38,869 nucleotides of DNA from an uncultured Bacteroidota bacterium (GCA_903844815.1 CAIMVD010000126.1:1-38869), one strand, 5' to 3'; positions 1 to 8,888 are shown, counted from the stretch's first letter. Notes: a model not told the origin generated them from the sequence alone. Numbers and translations are program-made.

Positions 1-10
1 GTTCTTAAAT

Positions 11-32
11 CCCCCCTTGGGGGGTTGGGGGG
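11..32. repeat. C6-TT-G6-TT-G6 intergenic motif
   Basis: Six C, TT and six G form a short perfect palindrome (11-24), followed by TT and a second run of six G (27-32). The window edge cuts off its left context. It could be one end of a dispersed repeat or the stem of a terminator for a gene outside the window; no T-run follows on the plus strand. Confidence 0.4.
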
Positions 33-159
33 TAAAAACACAAGAATAGTAGAGTGGTCCCTGTGGTAAAATATTCTTTTCATGTTTGGTAATAATATTC
101 CTTAACTAAACGCCATTGTTTTAAAGGTTTTAATACTTCTATAATCTGTTTAGAATTGA

Positions 160-424
160 GAGATCCCTCATTCTTCCGCTTGACGGATTTCGGTTAAATA
201 ACTAATTTTTTTAAGCGAAAGAATTCGGGATGACATGGATTTATGTGAAGACAAGGGGGAAGGAAGCAGCGGCGATTCTACTGAATTGATTTTCTGATAA
301 ATGACTATTGAATCGCCGCTGCTTCCTTCCCCCTCATGCACACAAAAAATCTGTCATCCCGAAACTCATCCACCCAGGGGTGCAGATCTAACTAAAAGAA
401 TATGAAGTGGATGAGTTGAGGGAT
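160..424. repeat. Compound palindromic intergenic element
   Basis: A long inverted repeat lies in the 642-base non-coding left end. Its core arms, 254-278 and 310-334, are 25-base perfect complements around a 31-base loop. Similarity continues outward to 224-235 and 352-363, which are again exact complements (ttcgggatgaca / tgtcatcccgaa). A second hairpin follows (363-373 with 407-417, 11-base perfect arms). The outermost words agatccctca (160-169) and tgagggatct (415-424) are inverted copies. No ORF lies inside. The arrangement resembles a MITE-like or REP-like dispersed element; mobility is an inference. The rest of 1-642 shows nothing I can name. Confidence 0.7.
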
Positions 425-642
425 CTTACTCTCGCAGAAACAGATATTTTGTTAACTCATTCTTATAAATGAGAGAAACCTCAACTATATTAACAGAGAG
501 AAAAAGATGTGATGAAAGATTAGCTTCAAAAGGAGGGGAGAGTTATTTTGTAAATATTTTCATTATGATAGTCAGATCCCTTTTCCTTTTCCTTTGAGTA
601 ATCAATTGATTATCACGAATAATCACCGGGATTAAGAAGAAA

Positions 643-2196
643 CTATTTTCCCGAAAACTCCTGGAGCCTAACATTCATATTCTTAAGAGCCTTCAAAAGA
701 TTATCCTCAGGTTTAAGAAAATCCTGATCTCCCCAGAAATCGGGGTCATAGTTGTTTATTGTTTTTGAAAATATTGAATGGACCGGAGCAAGCTCCTCCC
801 TGTCGAAACGCACGACATTCTCCAGGGTAGTTTCGGTTATTGCCAATTCAAAGAAGACCCTGAACTGAGTATTGAAAAATATTTTTTTACGGTCAGATGT
901 GAAGATTAGATCGCCTCTGACATGGCTCAGGAAATACCTGTTGTTCATTTTCCGGTAGCTGACCGAGTATTTTACCGAAACAGGCCAGGTGTTAAACCCA
1001 CTGGAAGAGCTGGTTACAAATGAGTCTTTAAGTTTCCTGATTAAGGTCTTGTTCAATTCAAATTCGGCGTTTAATATTCCATAATCAGACGTGTTGATAT
1101 AAATGGTTCCCTTAAAAAGGGGTAGGTCGACATCCTCCTTCTGTTCAAATTCAATTGCATATGCTGCTTCATCGTCGTACGTGACTATATCTGTCATCAT
1201 ATATTTGTAATCCTTCATACTTTCAGAAGCGAAAAAATCGAAGGCATTGCGGGCACCGTCGAGATCAAGGCAGGTAGAGAGACCTGCTTTAAGCCGGATT
1301 GCCAGAGTATCCCTCAGATCGGCATTGTCAATTTTCCTGCTTTTATATACTTTCACCTGATCGCGCAAAAGGGTTGATGTATATGAGGTCTTATATATCT
1401 GAATAATCGCTTCGGAGTAGGACTGAAGCTCGTTTTTCTTCAGGACACCCTCTCTGTAGAAACCGGTCATTAATGCTGGCGTATTTCCGTAATTTGCAGG
1501 CACCATTGCTTTTGCCTTTGCAATTATTTCCTGGGGGATCTGGTTCCTTATTATTATTTCGGGGATGGATATGAATTCGCGCTCCATAGGTATTGTGACC
1601 GGGTTCTCCCTTATCCTGCTGACAGCCATTTCGCTTCGCTGGTATCCCAGGTAAGAAATCAGGAGGGTGTCATCAGTCAGACCCTGCATTATCTTCAGTC
1701 CGAATTCGCCATTTTCATTCGATACGGTTCCCCTTCCGCTGTTCTTAAGGGCAATAGTCGCAAACGGGAGAATTTCATTTGTCTCTGCATCTGTAATCAA
1801 GCCTGTGATGAATCGTGGTTCTTTGAGAGGGAGTGAATCTGTTATCGGAGAAAGTATCCCCCTGGGTCGGGATATTATAATATATTTATCAATTAATGAA
1901 AAAACCAGTGAGTCGTTTTGAAGAACAAAATTAAGAACTTTCCTCAAGGCAGTTCCGGTGAAGTTCATCTCAGTCTCTTTCCCGGTATCGATCAGACGAC
2001 TGTCATAGCTGAAGTTGTAACCTGTTTGTTTGCTTATCAGGGCCAGGGCTTCACCTGTTGTAACTATTCCTGAGCTGAAGGTGAACGTTGAGTCAAGAAT
2101 GCTATTCTGACATTCTGCCCTCTGAGGGAGGTACGTTAGAAGCGAAAATAAAATGGCCGGAAAGTACTTCCTGATATAGCCATCGAGTGCTGACAT
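643..2196 (-). CDS. STN + CarboxypepD_reg-like domain protein (not a TonB receptor)
   Basis: This 517-residue exported protein is the last gene of the sigma-factor cassette and starts 13 bases after the anti-sigma stop. A hydrophobic stretch at residues 12-23 suggests a signal peptide. Residues about 46-110 resemble the secretin/TonB short N-terminal (STN) domain, and 129-208 a carboxypeptidase-regulatory-like beta-sandwich (FITGLITDAETNEILPFATI). The rest (about 212-512) is shared with the protein encoded at 3765-5075, for example ALMTGFYREG, DLPLFKGTIYI and DFWGDQ. No TonB-receptor plug or barrel follows. An STN domain beside a FecR gene suggests the protein contacts the anti-sigma factor in the periplasm, as TonB receptors do in the Fec system; that role is inferred. 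The function of the C-terminal domain is unknown. Confidence 0.85.
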   Translation of the reverse strand: MSALDGYIRKYFPAILFSLLTYLPQRAECQNSILDSTFTFSSGIVTTGEALALISKQTGYNFSYDSRLIDTGKETEMNFTGTALRKVLNFVLQNDSLVFSLIDKYIIISRPRGILSPITDSLPLKEPRFITGLITDAETNEILPFATIALKNSGRGTVSNENGEFGLKIMQGLTDDTLLISYLGYQRSEMAVSRIRENPVTIPMEREFISIPEIIIRNQIPQEIIAKAKAMVPANYGNTPALMTGFYREGVLKKNELQSYSEAIIQIYKTSYTSTLLRDQVKVYKSRKIDNADLRDTLAIRLKAGLSTCLDLDGARNAFDFFASESMKDYKYMMTDIVTYDDEAAYAIEFEQKEDVDLPLFKGTIYINTSDYGILNAEFELNKTLIRKLKDSFVTSSSSGFNTWPVSVKYSVSYRKMNNRYFLSHVRGDLIFTSDRKKIFFNTQFRVFFELAITETTLENVVRFDREELAPVHSIFSKTINNYDPDFWGDQDFLKPEDNLLKALKNMNVRLQEFSGK

Positions 2197-2209
2197 CTTA
2201 AGAAGAAAG

Positions 2210-3220
2210 CTATTTCTTTAAAAGATGGTAAACATTTCCATCCTTCGAAAAACTTAGGTTAAAACTAACACAAATTACCTGAATTATTGTATCCGGAGAC
2301 TGATTATCAATAGGGGAGGTCCATGAATTTTCAAGGATCTCATTATCATCAGCCACGATTTCCATATTATAGACTCTTTTAAGATCCCTGAAAACCACAT
2401 CGAGTTTCTGGCCGTTATAGTCGAGCCTGCGATCTTTCCATGCTAGGTAGTTTACATTATTGTTGGCTCTTTTCTCAGGCATATCTGAATTGATCGTGCC
2501 TATGAAACCCGGATCGAGGGTTATTGACTTTGAACCTGTATTGTCGGAAAGCTCAACTATGCCGGTTTTAACGAATACTTCAACGGCCGATTCGCTGTTA
2601 GCGGTGATGACATTAAAGGATGTCCCCACAACTTTTATCCTTGCTTTGCCTGCATCGATAATAAATGGCTTTGCTTTGTCGGGAGAAATCTCAAAGAATG
2701 CTTCACCGGTAAGTTTAACATTCCTGCCTTTTTTCCCGAAATTGGAGCGATAGCTGAATTCTGAGTTGCGGTTCAGGAACACTCTGCTTCCATCAGGAAG
2801 GTCAGCAACAAGGCCAGTTTGGTCATTGCCTGATGCCAGAGTGATCCTTTTGCTCAAAGCGCCGGAATTGGCCAAATAGAAAACTGCCGAACCTATGCCG
2901 ATCAGGATAAGGGCTGCTGCAGCTATTCTGGCGAATGTATTGCTCAGGATTCTGACCCTGGCCGGGGTTTGTAACGGAACCCGTTTCTCCCCGCCTATTC
3001 TGGAAAGTAGGCTGTTCCAGGCTTTATCGACATCGACATCCTTTTCATTTACCGGGACTGTTGCCTTAAGCTCTTCCCATTGTTTCCCGGAGTTAGAGCT
3101 GTCTTCTTCTCCAAACCTGGAAAGCAGTTCGCTTTTAGCATTTTTTTCCCCCGAAAGATGGGCTGCAAGCTCTTCCCATTCCTTTACTGTAAATCCGTCC
3201 GTTTTCTTTGTTGCTTTCAT
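2210..3220 (-). CDS. FecR-family anti-sigma factor
   Basis: A 336-residue inner-membrane anti-sigma factor. Residues 1-95 form the cytoplasmic part expected to bind the sigma factor. A single membrane segment lies at about 96-117 (ARIAAAALILIGIGSAVFYL). The periplasmic FecR domain follows (about 126-225, with LPDGSRVFLN and GEAFFEI), then a C-terminal DUF4974/STN-like domain (about 268-335). Its ATG overlaps the sigma factor's TGA stop as ATGA, so the pair is translationally coupled. In characterised systems FecR proteins hold or activate their ECF sigma factor according to a signal passed from an outer-membrane partner. Here the nearest candidate partner is the STN protein immediately downstream. 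Confidence 0.92.
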   Translation of the reverse strand: MKATKKTDGFTVKEWEELAAHLSGEKNAKSELLSRFGEEDSSNSGKQWEELKATVPVNEKDVDVDKAWNSLLSRIGGEKRVPLQTPARVRILSNTFARIAAAALILIGIGSAVFYLANSGALSKRITLASGNDQTGLVADLPDGSRVFLNRNSEFSYRSNFGKKGRNVKLTGEAFFEISPDKAKPFIIDAGKARIKVVGTSFNVITANSESAVEVFVKTGIVELSDNTGSKSITLDPGFIGTINSDMPEKRANNNVNYLAWKDRRLDYNGQKLDVVFRDLKRVYNMEIVADDNEILENSWTSPIDNQSPDTIIQVICVSFNLSFSKDGNVYHLLKK

Positions 3221-3753
3221 TTTTCTGTCAATTCTTTTCTGAATGCTTTAAGCGCTTTGCCCATGTTGGCTTCCACCGTCTTTACCGATACCGACAACTT
3301 TTCGGCTATCTCGTGGTATTTTAATCCTTCAAACCTGTTCATGTAAAATATCTGTCCGCATCGTTCAGGCAATTTGTCGAGGATTCCGGCAATTTTTTCC
3401 TGCAGTTCCTTATATTGAAGTATATCTTCCGGATTTTCTGCCAGTTCTGAATTGTTTGCCGACATCTCTTCAGCGTGCCTGGCCACAATCCGGTTATGTC
3501 CTATAAAATGGAGACACCGGTTATGTACCGACCTGAACAGATAACCATTTAAAGAACTTTCAATCCTGAGGCTCTCCCTGTTTTGCCAGAGCCTGAAAAA
3601 AAGATCCTGAACTATTTCTTCCGAAGCATCCTGATCTTTAATAAGTGTTTTAGCATATCGAACCAGGGAAACATAGGAGGATCTGAAAAGTGACTCAAAA
3701 GCCGCGATATCACCTTGCCGGATCCTCCCTGTTATCTCAGTATCCCTGATCAT
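3217..3753 (-). CDS. ECF RNA polymerase sigma-70 factor
   Basis: A 178-residue extracytoplasmic-function sigma factor. Region 2 (about 22-88) includes the DQDASEEIVQDLFFRLWQNR segment, and region 4 (about 118-172) carries the helix-turn-helix LKYHEIAEKLSVSVKTVEAN. There is no region 3, as expected for ECF factors. It lies 11 bases downstream of the CarboxypepD_reg-like gene and overlaps the FecR start by four bases. The family is the Bacteroidota FecI-like group that normally controls SusC/SusD loci, yet no such genes occur in this window. Target promoters cannot be deduced here. Confidence 0.93.
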   Translation of the reverse strand: MIRDTEITGRIRQGDIAAFESLFRSSYVSLVRYAKTLIKDQDASEEIVQDLFFRLWQNRESLRIESSLNGYLFRSVHNRCLHFIGHNRIVARHAEEMSANNSELAENPEDILQYKELQEKIAGILDKLPERCGQIFYMNRFEGLKYHEIAEKLSVSVKTVEANMGKALKAFRKELTEK

Positions 3754-3764
3754 TTAAACCTGTT

Positions 3765-5075
3765 TTATTTATTGAAGTCTTCCCTGTCGCTGAATTTGAC
3801 TTTTCTGCTGAGTTTGCGTATTGCCGATTCTATGCTCTGATCGGGTTCTATCACATTATAGTCGCCCCAGAATTTCTGATCGGCAAATGAGCTGACCTTT
3901 TCAGAAAACACATCTGTATATTTTACTTTATCTTTTCCTGCAAATTTAATAACTTCCTGATCAGTACGGTCGGTCACGGCTATTTCCGACATAGTTGTAT
4001 AGTAAGTGTTGAAGAGTTTTTTCTTCCAGTCGACTTTGAATTTGACTTCAGCCCTTGAGTATGCAAAGTACCATTTTCCGTTCTGTTCGCGGTATTTTGT
4101 ACGATAAGTTGCAATTTCAGGAGTTACTTCCATTCCAAGGGGTTTCTTTCTTATAAAGATCGAAGCTGCCTGGTCCTTGTTTGCAAGGTTAAACCCGAAT
4201 TCCGCCTCAGTGATTGCAAAGCTTTCCATTTCAATATATAGAGTTCCCATGAACAATGGCATGTCCACCGAAGGTTTCTGGATGAAATCGATTACATAAT
4301 GTGGCTTATTGTCAATCTCAATAACTGTTGCCAGTTTGTAATTGTAAAACTCCATTGATTCTTTTGTAAGTATCGATTCGGTATTCTTTGCGATGTCGAG
4401 TGCAAGTACGCTTACCGGACCTCCCTGGAGTTTGAACAACACTGTATCCATCTTCTGAACGTCGGAGCTTTTTCTTCCCTTATAGATTCTTGTTCCGTCG
4501 AACCTTATATCAGTATCATAGGGGGCTTTGAATATCTCAACAACTGCTTCCCCTATAGAAACATAGGTTCGGTTTTTCCTGATCGTCTCCCTGTAGAATG
4601 CGGTCATTAGATTTGGCACTGATTCATAGTTTTTGCTTATACTGTGTATGGCTTTTGCGACTATATCATTGGGATCAAGAGGTTTTACAACTATCTCCTT
4701 AATAGGTATCGGTGCCGACTCGAGCTGAATTACATTCTTATAACCGTTATCTCTCAATTCACTAACAGGTACTAACTTGTTTTTATACCCGAGGAAAGTA
4801 AACTCGAGGTTCTTTCCTGCAACAGGTTCCCCGATCTTAAGTACAAATTCTCCGTCGATGTTTGTGATGATTGCAACATTCGATTCCTTTACGGCGACTG
4901 AGGCAAATACCAGAGCTGTACCGTTTTCAGCATCCACTACCTTACCTTTGATCGTAATGTATTCCTGCTGATCGATTTTTTTCTTTTCCTTTAAATCTCC
5001 TGCAGATGCAGTGGCGAAGGTGAAAGCCAGCAACAAAACTGCTCCGATTGGCGAAATGTTTCTAAATGTTTTCAT
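3765..5075 (-). CDS. CarboxypepD_reg-like domain protein, paralogue of the cassette's last gene
   Basis: A 436-residue exported protein and the first gene of the sigma-factor cassette. The N-terminus (residues 1-25) is a clear signal peptide ending ATASA. Residues about 41-121 form a CarboxypepD_reg-like beta-sandwich (GKVVDAENGTALVFASVAV). The remaining 300 residues match the protein at 643-2196 along their length: NLMTAFYRET, VDMPLFMGTLYIE, KFWGDYN. It lacks the STN domain. The alternating strands with 'PLF.GT.YI' resemble LolA/LppX-type beta-sheets, but that fold assignment is my inference. It probably acts in the periplasm or at the outer membrane. Placement upstream of sigma suggests co-expression and possible autoregulation. 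Confidence 0.85.
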   Translation of the reverse strand: MKTFRNISPIGAVLLLAFTFATASAGDLKEKKKIDQQEYITIKGKVVDAENGTALVFASVAVKESNVAIITNIDGEFVLKIGEPVAGKNLEFTFLGYKNKLVPVSELRDNGYKNVIQLESAPIPIKEIVVKPLDPNDIVAKAIHSISKNYESVPNLMTAFYRETIRKNRTYVSIGEAVVEIFKAPYDTDIRFDGTRIYKGRKSSDVQKMDTVLFKLQGGPVSVLALDIAKNTESILTKESMEFYNYKLATVIEIDNKPHYVIDFIQKPSVDMPLFMGTLYIEMESFAITEAEFGFNLANKDQAASIFIRKKPLGMEVTPEIATYRTKYREQNGKWYFAYSRAEVKFKVDWKKKLFNTYYTTMSEIAVTDRTDQEVIKFAGKDKVKYTDVFSEKVSSFADQKFWGDYNVIEPDQSIESAIRKLSRKVKFSDREDFNK

Positions 5076-5196
5076 GGCTTAAAATATTAAATTAAACTTA
5101 TAACTCAATGTTTTTCGAAATAGCTATTTTTCGTTTTCAGTTGTATGACCAACGAAGGTTAGTTTGACCCTATGTGTTTTTAGAAATAATTCGATT

Positions 5197-5280
5197 TTTT
5201 TTAACACGGAGTAGCACTGAGTTTAGACAGAGTTTCACTGTGTAACTCCTTTAAAACACCGTGTACTCCGTGTTAAAAAA
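5197..5280. repeat. Intergenic inverted repeat with ~10-base word spacing (copy 1)
   Basis: The ends, 5197-5213 and 5264-5280, are perfect 17-base complements (ttttttaacacggagta / tactccgtgttaaaaaa). Between them similar words recur about every 10 bases: acacggagt, gcactgagt, agacagagt, tcactgtgt. It lies between divergent genes (5075 minus, 5325 plus). It belongs with the repeats at 8741, 10445 and 28362. Confidence 0.75.
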
Positions 5281-5324
5281 GTCGGTTTTTATTTTATATA
5301 TTGCTCCGCATATTTTATTTGTCG

Positions 5325-6296
5325 ATGTATCAGCATTTTAAAAAAACTGCCAATCTTTTCGGTTCTGGTTATTCTTATATCAGGAGCATTGTTTCGGGTA
5401 ACCCTGAAGCGATTGGCATGCCTCTGGCCATTGGTGCCGAGCTTACAAATCACTGCAACCTGAGGTGTCCTGAGTGTCCTTCGGGATCGGGAACCCTTAC
5501 CAGGGCACGAGGCTTCATGGATCCGGTTCTTTTTCAAAAAATTATTGATGAGCTTAGTCCGTATCTATATAACATCAATCTGTACTTTCAGGGAGAACCG
5601 ATGCTTCATCCGAAGGTTTTTAAATTTCTTGAGATAAGCAGGAATGTTAAAACAGTAATTTCAACGAATGGTCATTATTTGAATGCTGACAATGCAGAAC
5701 AGCTAGTTAAATCGGGTCTTGATAAGCTGATCGTATCGCTCGACGGAGCAGATCAGGAGACCTATTCGGCCTACAGGATGAATGGTAATTTCGTGACAGT
5801 GATAAACGGCATAAAAACAGTAACAGAAGCAAAAAAAAGATTTTCTTCGGCAATAAAGGTTGAAATTCAATTCCTGGTGAATAAGATTAACGAGAATCAG
5901 GTGGGACAGATGGAAAGACTGGCATCAGATCTTGGGGCTGAGCTTCGTCTCAAATCGATGCAGGTAGCCGTAAGGGAAAATATGGGAAAGTGGCTTCCCG
6001 TAGATGGCCGGTTCGGCAGGTACCGTCTTAAGGGTGATGAGTACTTCATTAAAAGCTCTTTACCAAACAGATGTTCCCGTATGTGGTTCAATCCTGTCAT
6101 TACCTGGGATGGCAAAGTTATTCCCTGCTGTTTTGATAAGGATGCAGAATACATAATGGGCGATCTTAACCAGGATTCATTCAGGGAGATCTGGACCAGC
6201 CCCAAATACAGGATCTTCAGGAAGAGCATCCTCACAGGGAGGAACATGATAGAAATGTGCAGGAACTGTTCATCCGGATTACATCTGAGATTTTGA
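5325..6296 (+). CDS. Radical SAM protein with SPASM domain
   Basis: A cytoplasmic iron-sulfur enzyme of 323 residues from the chosen ATG; in-frame TTG starts at 5301 and 5319 would add eight or two residues. The radical SAM cluster motif CNLRCPEC supplies Cys44, Cys48 and Cys51. A glycine-rich segment (NLYFQGEP) and STNGH and SLDGA segments follow as in the family barrel. The C-terminal SPASM region has CSRMW, a GKVIPCC turn and a final CRNC, which should bind one or more auxiliary clusters. The substrate is unknown; SPASM enzymes modify peptides, proteins or other small targets. A penicillin-acylase-type gene follows 44 bases later on the same strand, so the two may be co-transcribed. Confidence 0.88.
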   Translation: MYQHFKKTANLFGSGYSYIRSIVSGNPEAIGMPLAIGAELTNHCNLRCPECPSGSGTLTRARGFMDPVLFQKIIDELSPYLYNINLYFQGEPMLHPKVFKFLEISRNVKTVISTNGHYLNADNAEQLVKSGLDKLIVSLDGADQETYSAYRMNGNFVTVINGIKTVTEAKKRFSSAIKVEIQFLVNKINENQVGQMERLASDLGAELRLKSMQVAVRENMGKWLPVDGRFGRYRLKGDEYFIKSSLPNRCSRMWFNPVITWDGKVIPCCFDKDAEYIMGDLNQDSFREIWTSPKYRIFRKSILTGRNMIEMCRNCSSGLHLRF

Positions 6297-6340
6297 GAAA
6301 ACGAAAAGTTATAAATTGAAAACCATTTAACATTGCCTCT

Positions 6341-8734
6341 ATGAAAAAGCTGAAAATCATCCTGATCTCTTTATTGGTCCTGATTATTGCAGTTCTGGCT
6401 GCAGGACTCCTTATGGTGAAAAGTATCTCACGTGGAGGGCTACCGGTTTATTCGGGAGAACTTACAATTACAGGTCTCAATTCGGGAGTTACCGTTTACA
6501 GGGATGAGCGCGGAATGCCTCACATTATTGCAACAGATGAACATGATCTTTATTTTACAACAGGTTATGTGATGGCACAGGAAAGGTTATGGCAGATGGA
6601 CCTCATCAGAAGGGCAACAACAGGACGGCTGTCGGAAATTTTCGGTGAAAAATACATTCAAACCGATCTTTTTCTGCGGAGCCTTGACATGACTGCCAAA
6701 TCGAAGATGATATTAAGCAACGAGGATAGCTCAGTTGTTGAGTGCATGCAGGATTATGCCGATGGGGTTAATACTTATATTTCAGCTGCCGGGAAAAAAC
6801 TACCTCCCGAATTCAGGATTCTCGGATACAGGCCCGATCCATGGAAACTAGAGGATATTGCCAATATTATAGGATATATGGGCTGGGACCTGGCAGCAGG
6901 AAACATGACTGCAGATCTTTTCAATTACAGGCTCCGGCAGAAACTGGGTGATGAAAAGGCAAGTTCCCTCATACCCGATAACAAGGCTGTTATTCCTACA
7001 GTTTTCACCGGTTTCAGGTTATCGGAGGCCGCTTTAAAAGAGGCTTCAGATTATATAGCCTCTACCGAAAAGCTTCAGGCATTGGGAATTGCTTCATTCG
7101 CGGGTAGCAATAACTGGGCTGTAAGCGGAAATAGAACCTGGACAGGGAAGCCTGTTTTATCGAACGACATGCACCTTGGGCTTAACTCCCCCGGCATCTG
7201 GATTCAGATGCACCAGGTTATTCCGGGAAAATTGAATGTTACAGGGGTGGCTGTCCCGGGAGAGCCATTCATAGTGGCAGGTCATAATGAAAAAATCGCA
7301 TGGGGTATGACAAACCTGATGGTTGATGATATCGACTTGTTTGCCGAAAAGCTAAATCCTGATAACCAAAACCAGTATTTTTTCAATGGCGAATGGAAGA
7401 ATATGAAGATAAGGCAGGAGATAATAAAGATAAAAGGAGGGAAGGCAGATACCTTATCACTGAGTTTTACTCACCGCGGTCCTGTTATTTCAGGGATGCG
7501 TGAAGTAACTGATGCCACTCTCTCAATGAAGTGGTCGGGTTACGATCCAAGCGATGAACTGCTGGGTGTTTACAAGTTAAACAGGGCAGGTAACTGGGAT
7601 GAGTTCAGAGAGGCCATAAGTGCCTTTGGGTCAGTTAGCCAGAATTTTATTTTTGCCGATACTGAGGGGAATATAGGATTGAATACGGGAGGCGGAATTC
7701 CTGTCAGGAAAGGTTACGGATCATTAATCCGGGATGGCAGCACCGATGAATTCGACTGGAAGGGATATGTGCCTTTCAGCCAGTTTCCTTCGAGCCTGAA
7801 TCCCGATAATGGCTATGTTTCTTCAGCAAACAATAAGACAGTAAGCGATGAATATCCTTATTATATATCATTTAGTTTTTATCCTCCTTACAGGATCGGC
7901 AGGATCCGTCAGATGCTCGATGAGAAGCCATCGTTTGGCCTGGATGATTTTAAGAGGATGATCACCGATCAGCATTCTGCTTATGCCGCCCTTCTGACCC
8001 CCCATATCCTTAAGCTGAAGGAAAAACAATCGTCGATGACTCCGGCTGAATCAGCATCGCTCGATCTGTTTGCCGGATGGGATTTTGACATGAATGCAGG
8101 CCTGGTTGCTCCGACTATCTTTGAATTCTTCAGGCAAGAGCTGTCGAAAAACCTTTTTTCAGATGAGCTTGGCGATCTCTTTAAAGAGCTGCCAGGTTCA
8201 ATACGAGATAATAATATATATAAGATACTGGTTGCAGGTCCTGATGAATGGGTCGATGATGTTAATACGCCAGCGAAAGAGACTTTCGATGACATTGTTC
8301 TGAAGAGCTTTACCGGGTGTGTGGCTGTCCTTTCTGAAGCATACGGACCTGATGTTGCCAAATGGACCTGGGGGAGCATTCATAAGTTCAGGCTCGACCA
8401 TCCGCTTGGGTCGGTTAAAATGCTTGATAAGTTATTTGGCTTCAATTCAGATACATACAGTGTTGGCGGAAGCAATCATACTGTTTGCCCCTACACTTAC
8501 GATGATGGTTTTAGGGTAACCAATGGGGCTTCGGAACGTCATGTTTTCAATACTGCTGACTGGGACGAATCTCTTACTATAATTCCTACCGGCATATCAG
8601 GTGTGCCTGCAAGCGAGTTTTATCTCTCGCAGACTAAGAACTATGTAGAAGGAAAGTTCTATAAGGATGCGTTTACGGAAGGTGCCGTAAAGGGGGCTGC
8701 AAAATATACTTTGAAATTGTTGCCGGGGAATTAG
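6341..8734 (+). CDS. Penicillin acylase family (Ntn-hydrolase) protein
   Basis: A 797-residue member of the penicillin G acylase/acyl-homoserine-lactone acylase family. These amide hydrolases mature by self-cleavage to expose an N-terminal Ser on the beta chain. The N-terminal segment (residues 4-27) is a signal peptide or membrane anchor. The alpha region carries VYRDERGMPHI and the GYVMAQERLWQMDL segment typical of the family. The expected cleavage site and nucleophile is Ser256 in AGSNNW, followed by LSNDMHLGL. The late VGGSNHTVCPY region also fits the family. It likely acts in the periplasm. The physiological substrate cannot be read from sequence. Confidence 0.92.
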   Translation: MKKLKIILISLLVLIIAVLAAGLLMVKSISRGGLPVYSGELTITGLNSGVTVYRDERGMPHIIATDEHDLYFTTGYVMAQERLWQMDLIRRATTGRLSEIFGEKYIQTDLFLRSLDMTAKSKMILSNEDSSVVECMQDYADGVNTYISAAGKKLPPEFRILGYRPDPWKLEDIANIIGYMGWDLAAGNMTADLFNYRLRQKLGDEKASSLIPDNKAVIPTVFTGFRLSEAALKEASDYIASTEKLQALGIASFAGSNNWAVSGNRTWTGKPVLSNDMHLGLNSPGIWIQMHQVIPGKLNVTGVAVPGEPFIVAGHNEKIAWGMTNLMVDDIDLFAEKLNPDNQNQYFFNGEWKNMKIRQEIIKIKGGKADTLSLSFTHRGPVISGMREVTDATLSMKWSGYDPSDELLGVYKLNRAGNWDEFREAISAFGSVSQNFIFADTEGNIGLNTGGGIPVRKGYGSLIRDGSTDEFDWKGYVPFSQFPSSLNPDNGYVSSANNKTVSDEYPYYISFSFYPPYRIGRIRQMLDEKPSFGLDDFKRMITDQHSAYAALLTPHILKLKEKQSSMTPAESASLDLFAGWDFDMNAGLVAPTIFEFFRQELSKNLFSDELGDLFKELPGSIRDNNIYKILVAGPDEWVDDVNTPAKETFDDIVLKSFTGCVAVLSEAYGPDVAKWTWGSIHKFRLDHPLGSVKMLDKLFGFNSDTYSVGGSNHTVCPYTYDDGFRVTNGASERHVFNTADWDESLTIIPTGISGVPASEFYLSQTKNYVEGKFYKDAFTEGAVKGAAKYTLKLLPGN

Positions 8735-8740
8735 AATTAC

Positions 8741-8834
8741 TTTGTGTCCCTGGTGAAACCCTTAGGGTCCTTCGTGGTAAAAAAAAAGATTTAACCACAA
8801 AGGACTCGAAGGATTTCTCAAAGTAACACAAAGG
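8741..8834. repeat. Intergenic inverted repeat with ~10-base word spacing (copy 2)
   Basis: Imperfect arms of about 38 bases, tttgtgtccctggtg... and its inverted partner ending aacacaaa, lie around an A-rich centre (8779-8792). A 22-base stretch, 8793-8814 read on the minus strand, is identical to 10465-10486 in copy 3. It sits between convergent genes (acylase and frr), where it could terminate transcription in both directions. Confidence 0.75.
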
Positions 8835-8888
8835 GAAGAACTTATTAGAATCAGTTTCTTCTACAGCAGTGATTTGACTAAGAACTTA

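Noticed and set aside
643-5075. Calling the cassette a SusC/SusD polysaccharide-utilisation locus
   Set aside because: Neither a TonB-dependent receptor barrel nor a SusD-like lipoprotein is present.
5289-5537. 82-residue minus-strand ORF over the radical SAM start
   Set aside because: Opposite the conserved cluster-binding region of a real gene; no motif.
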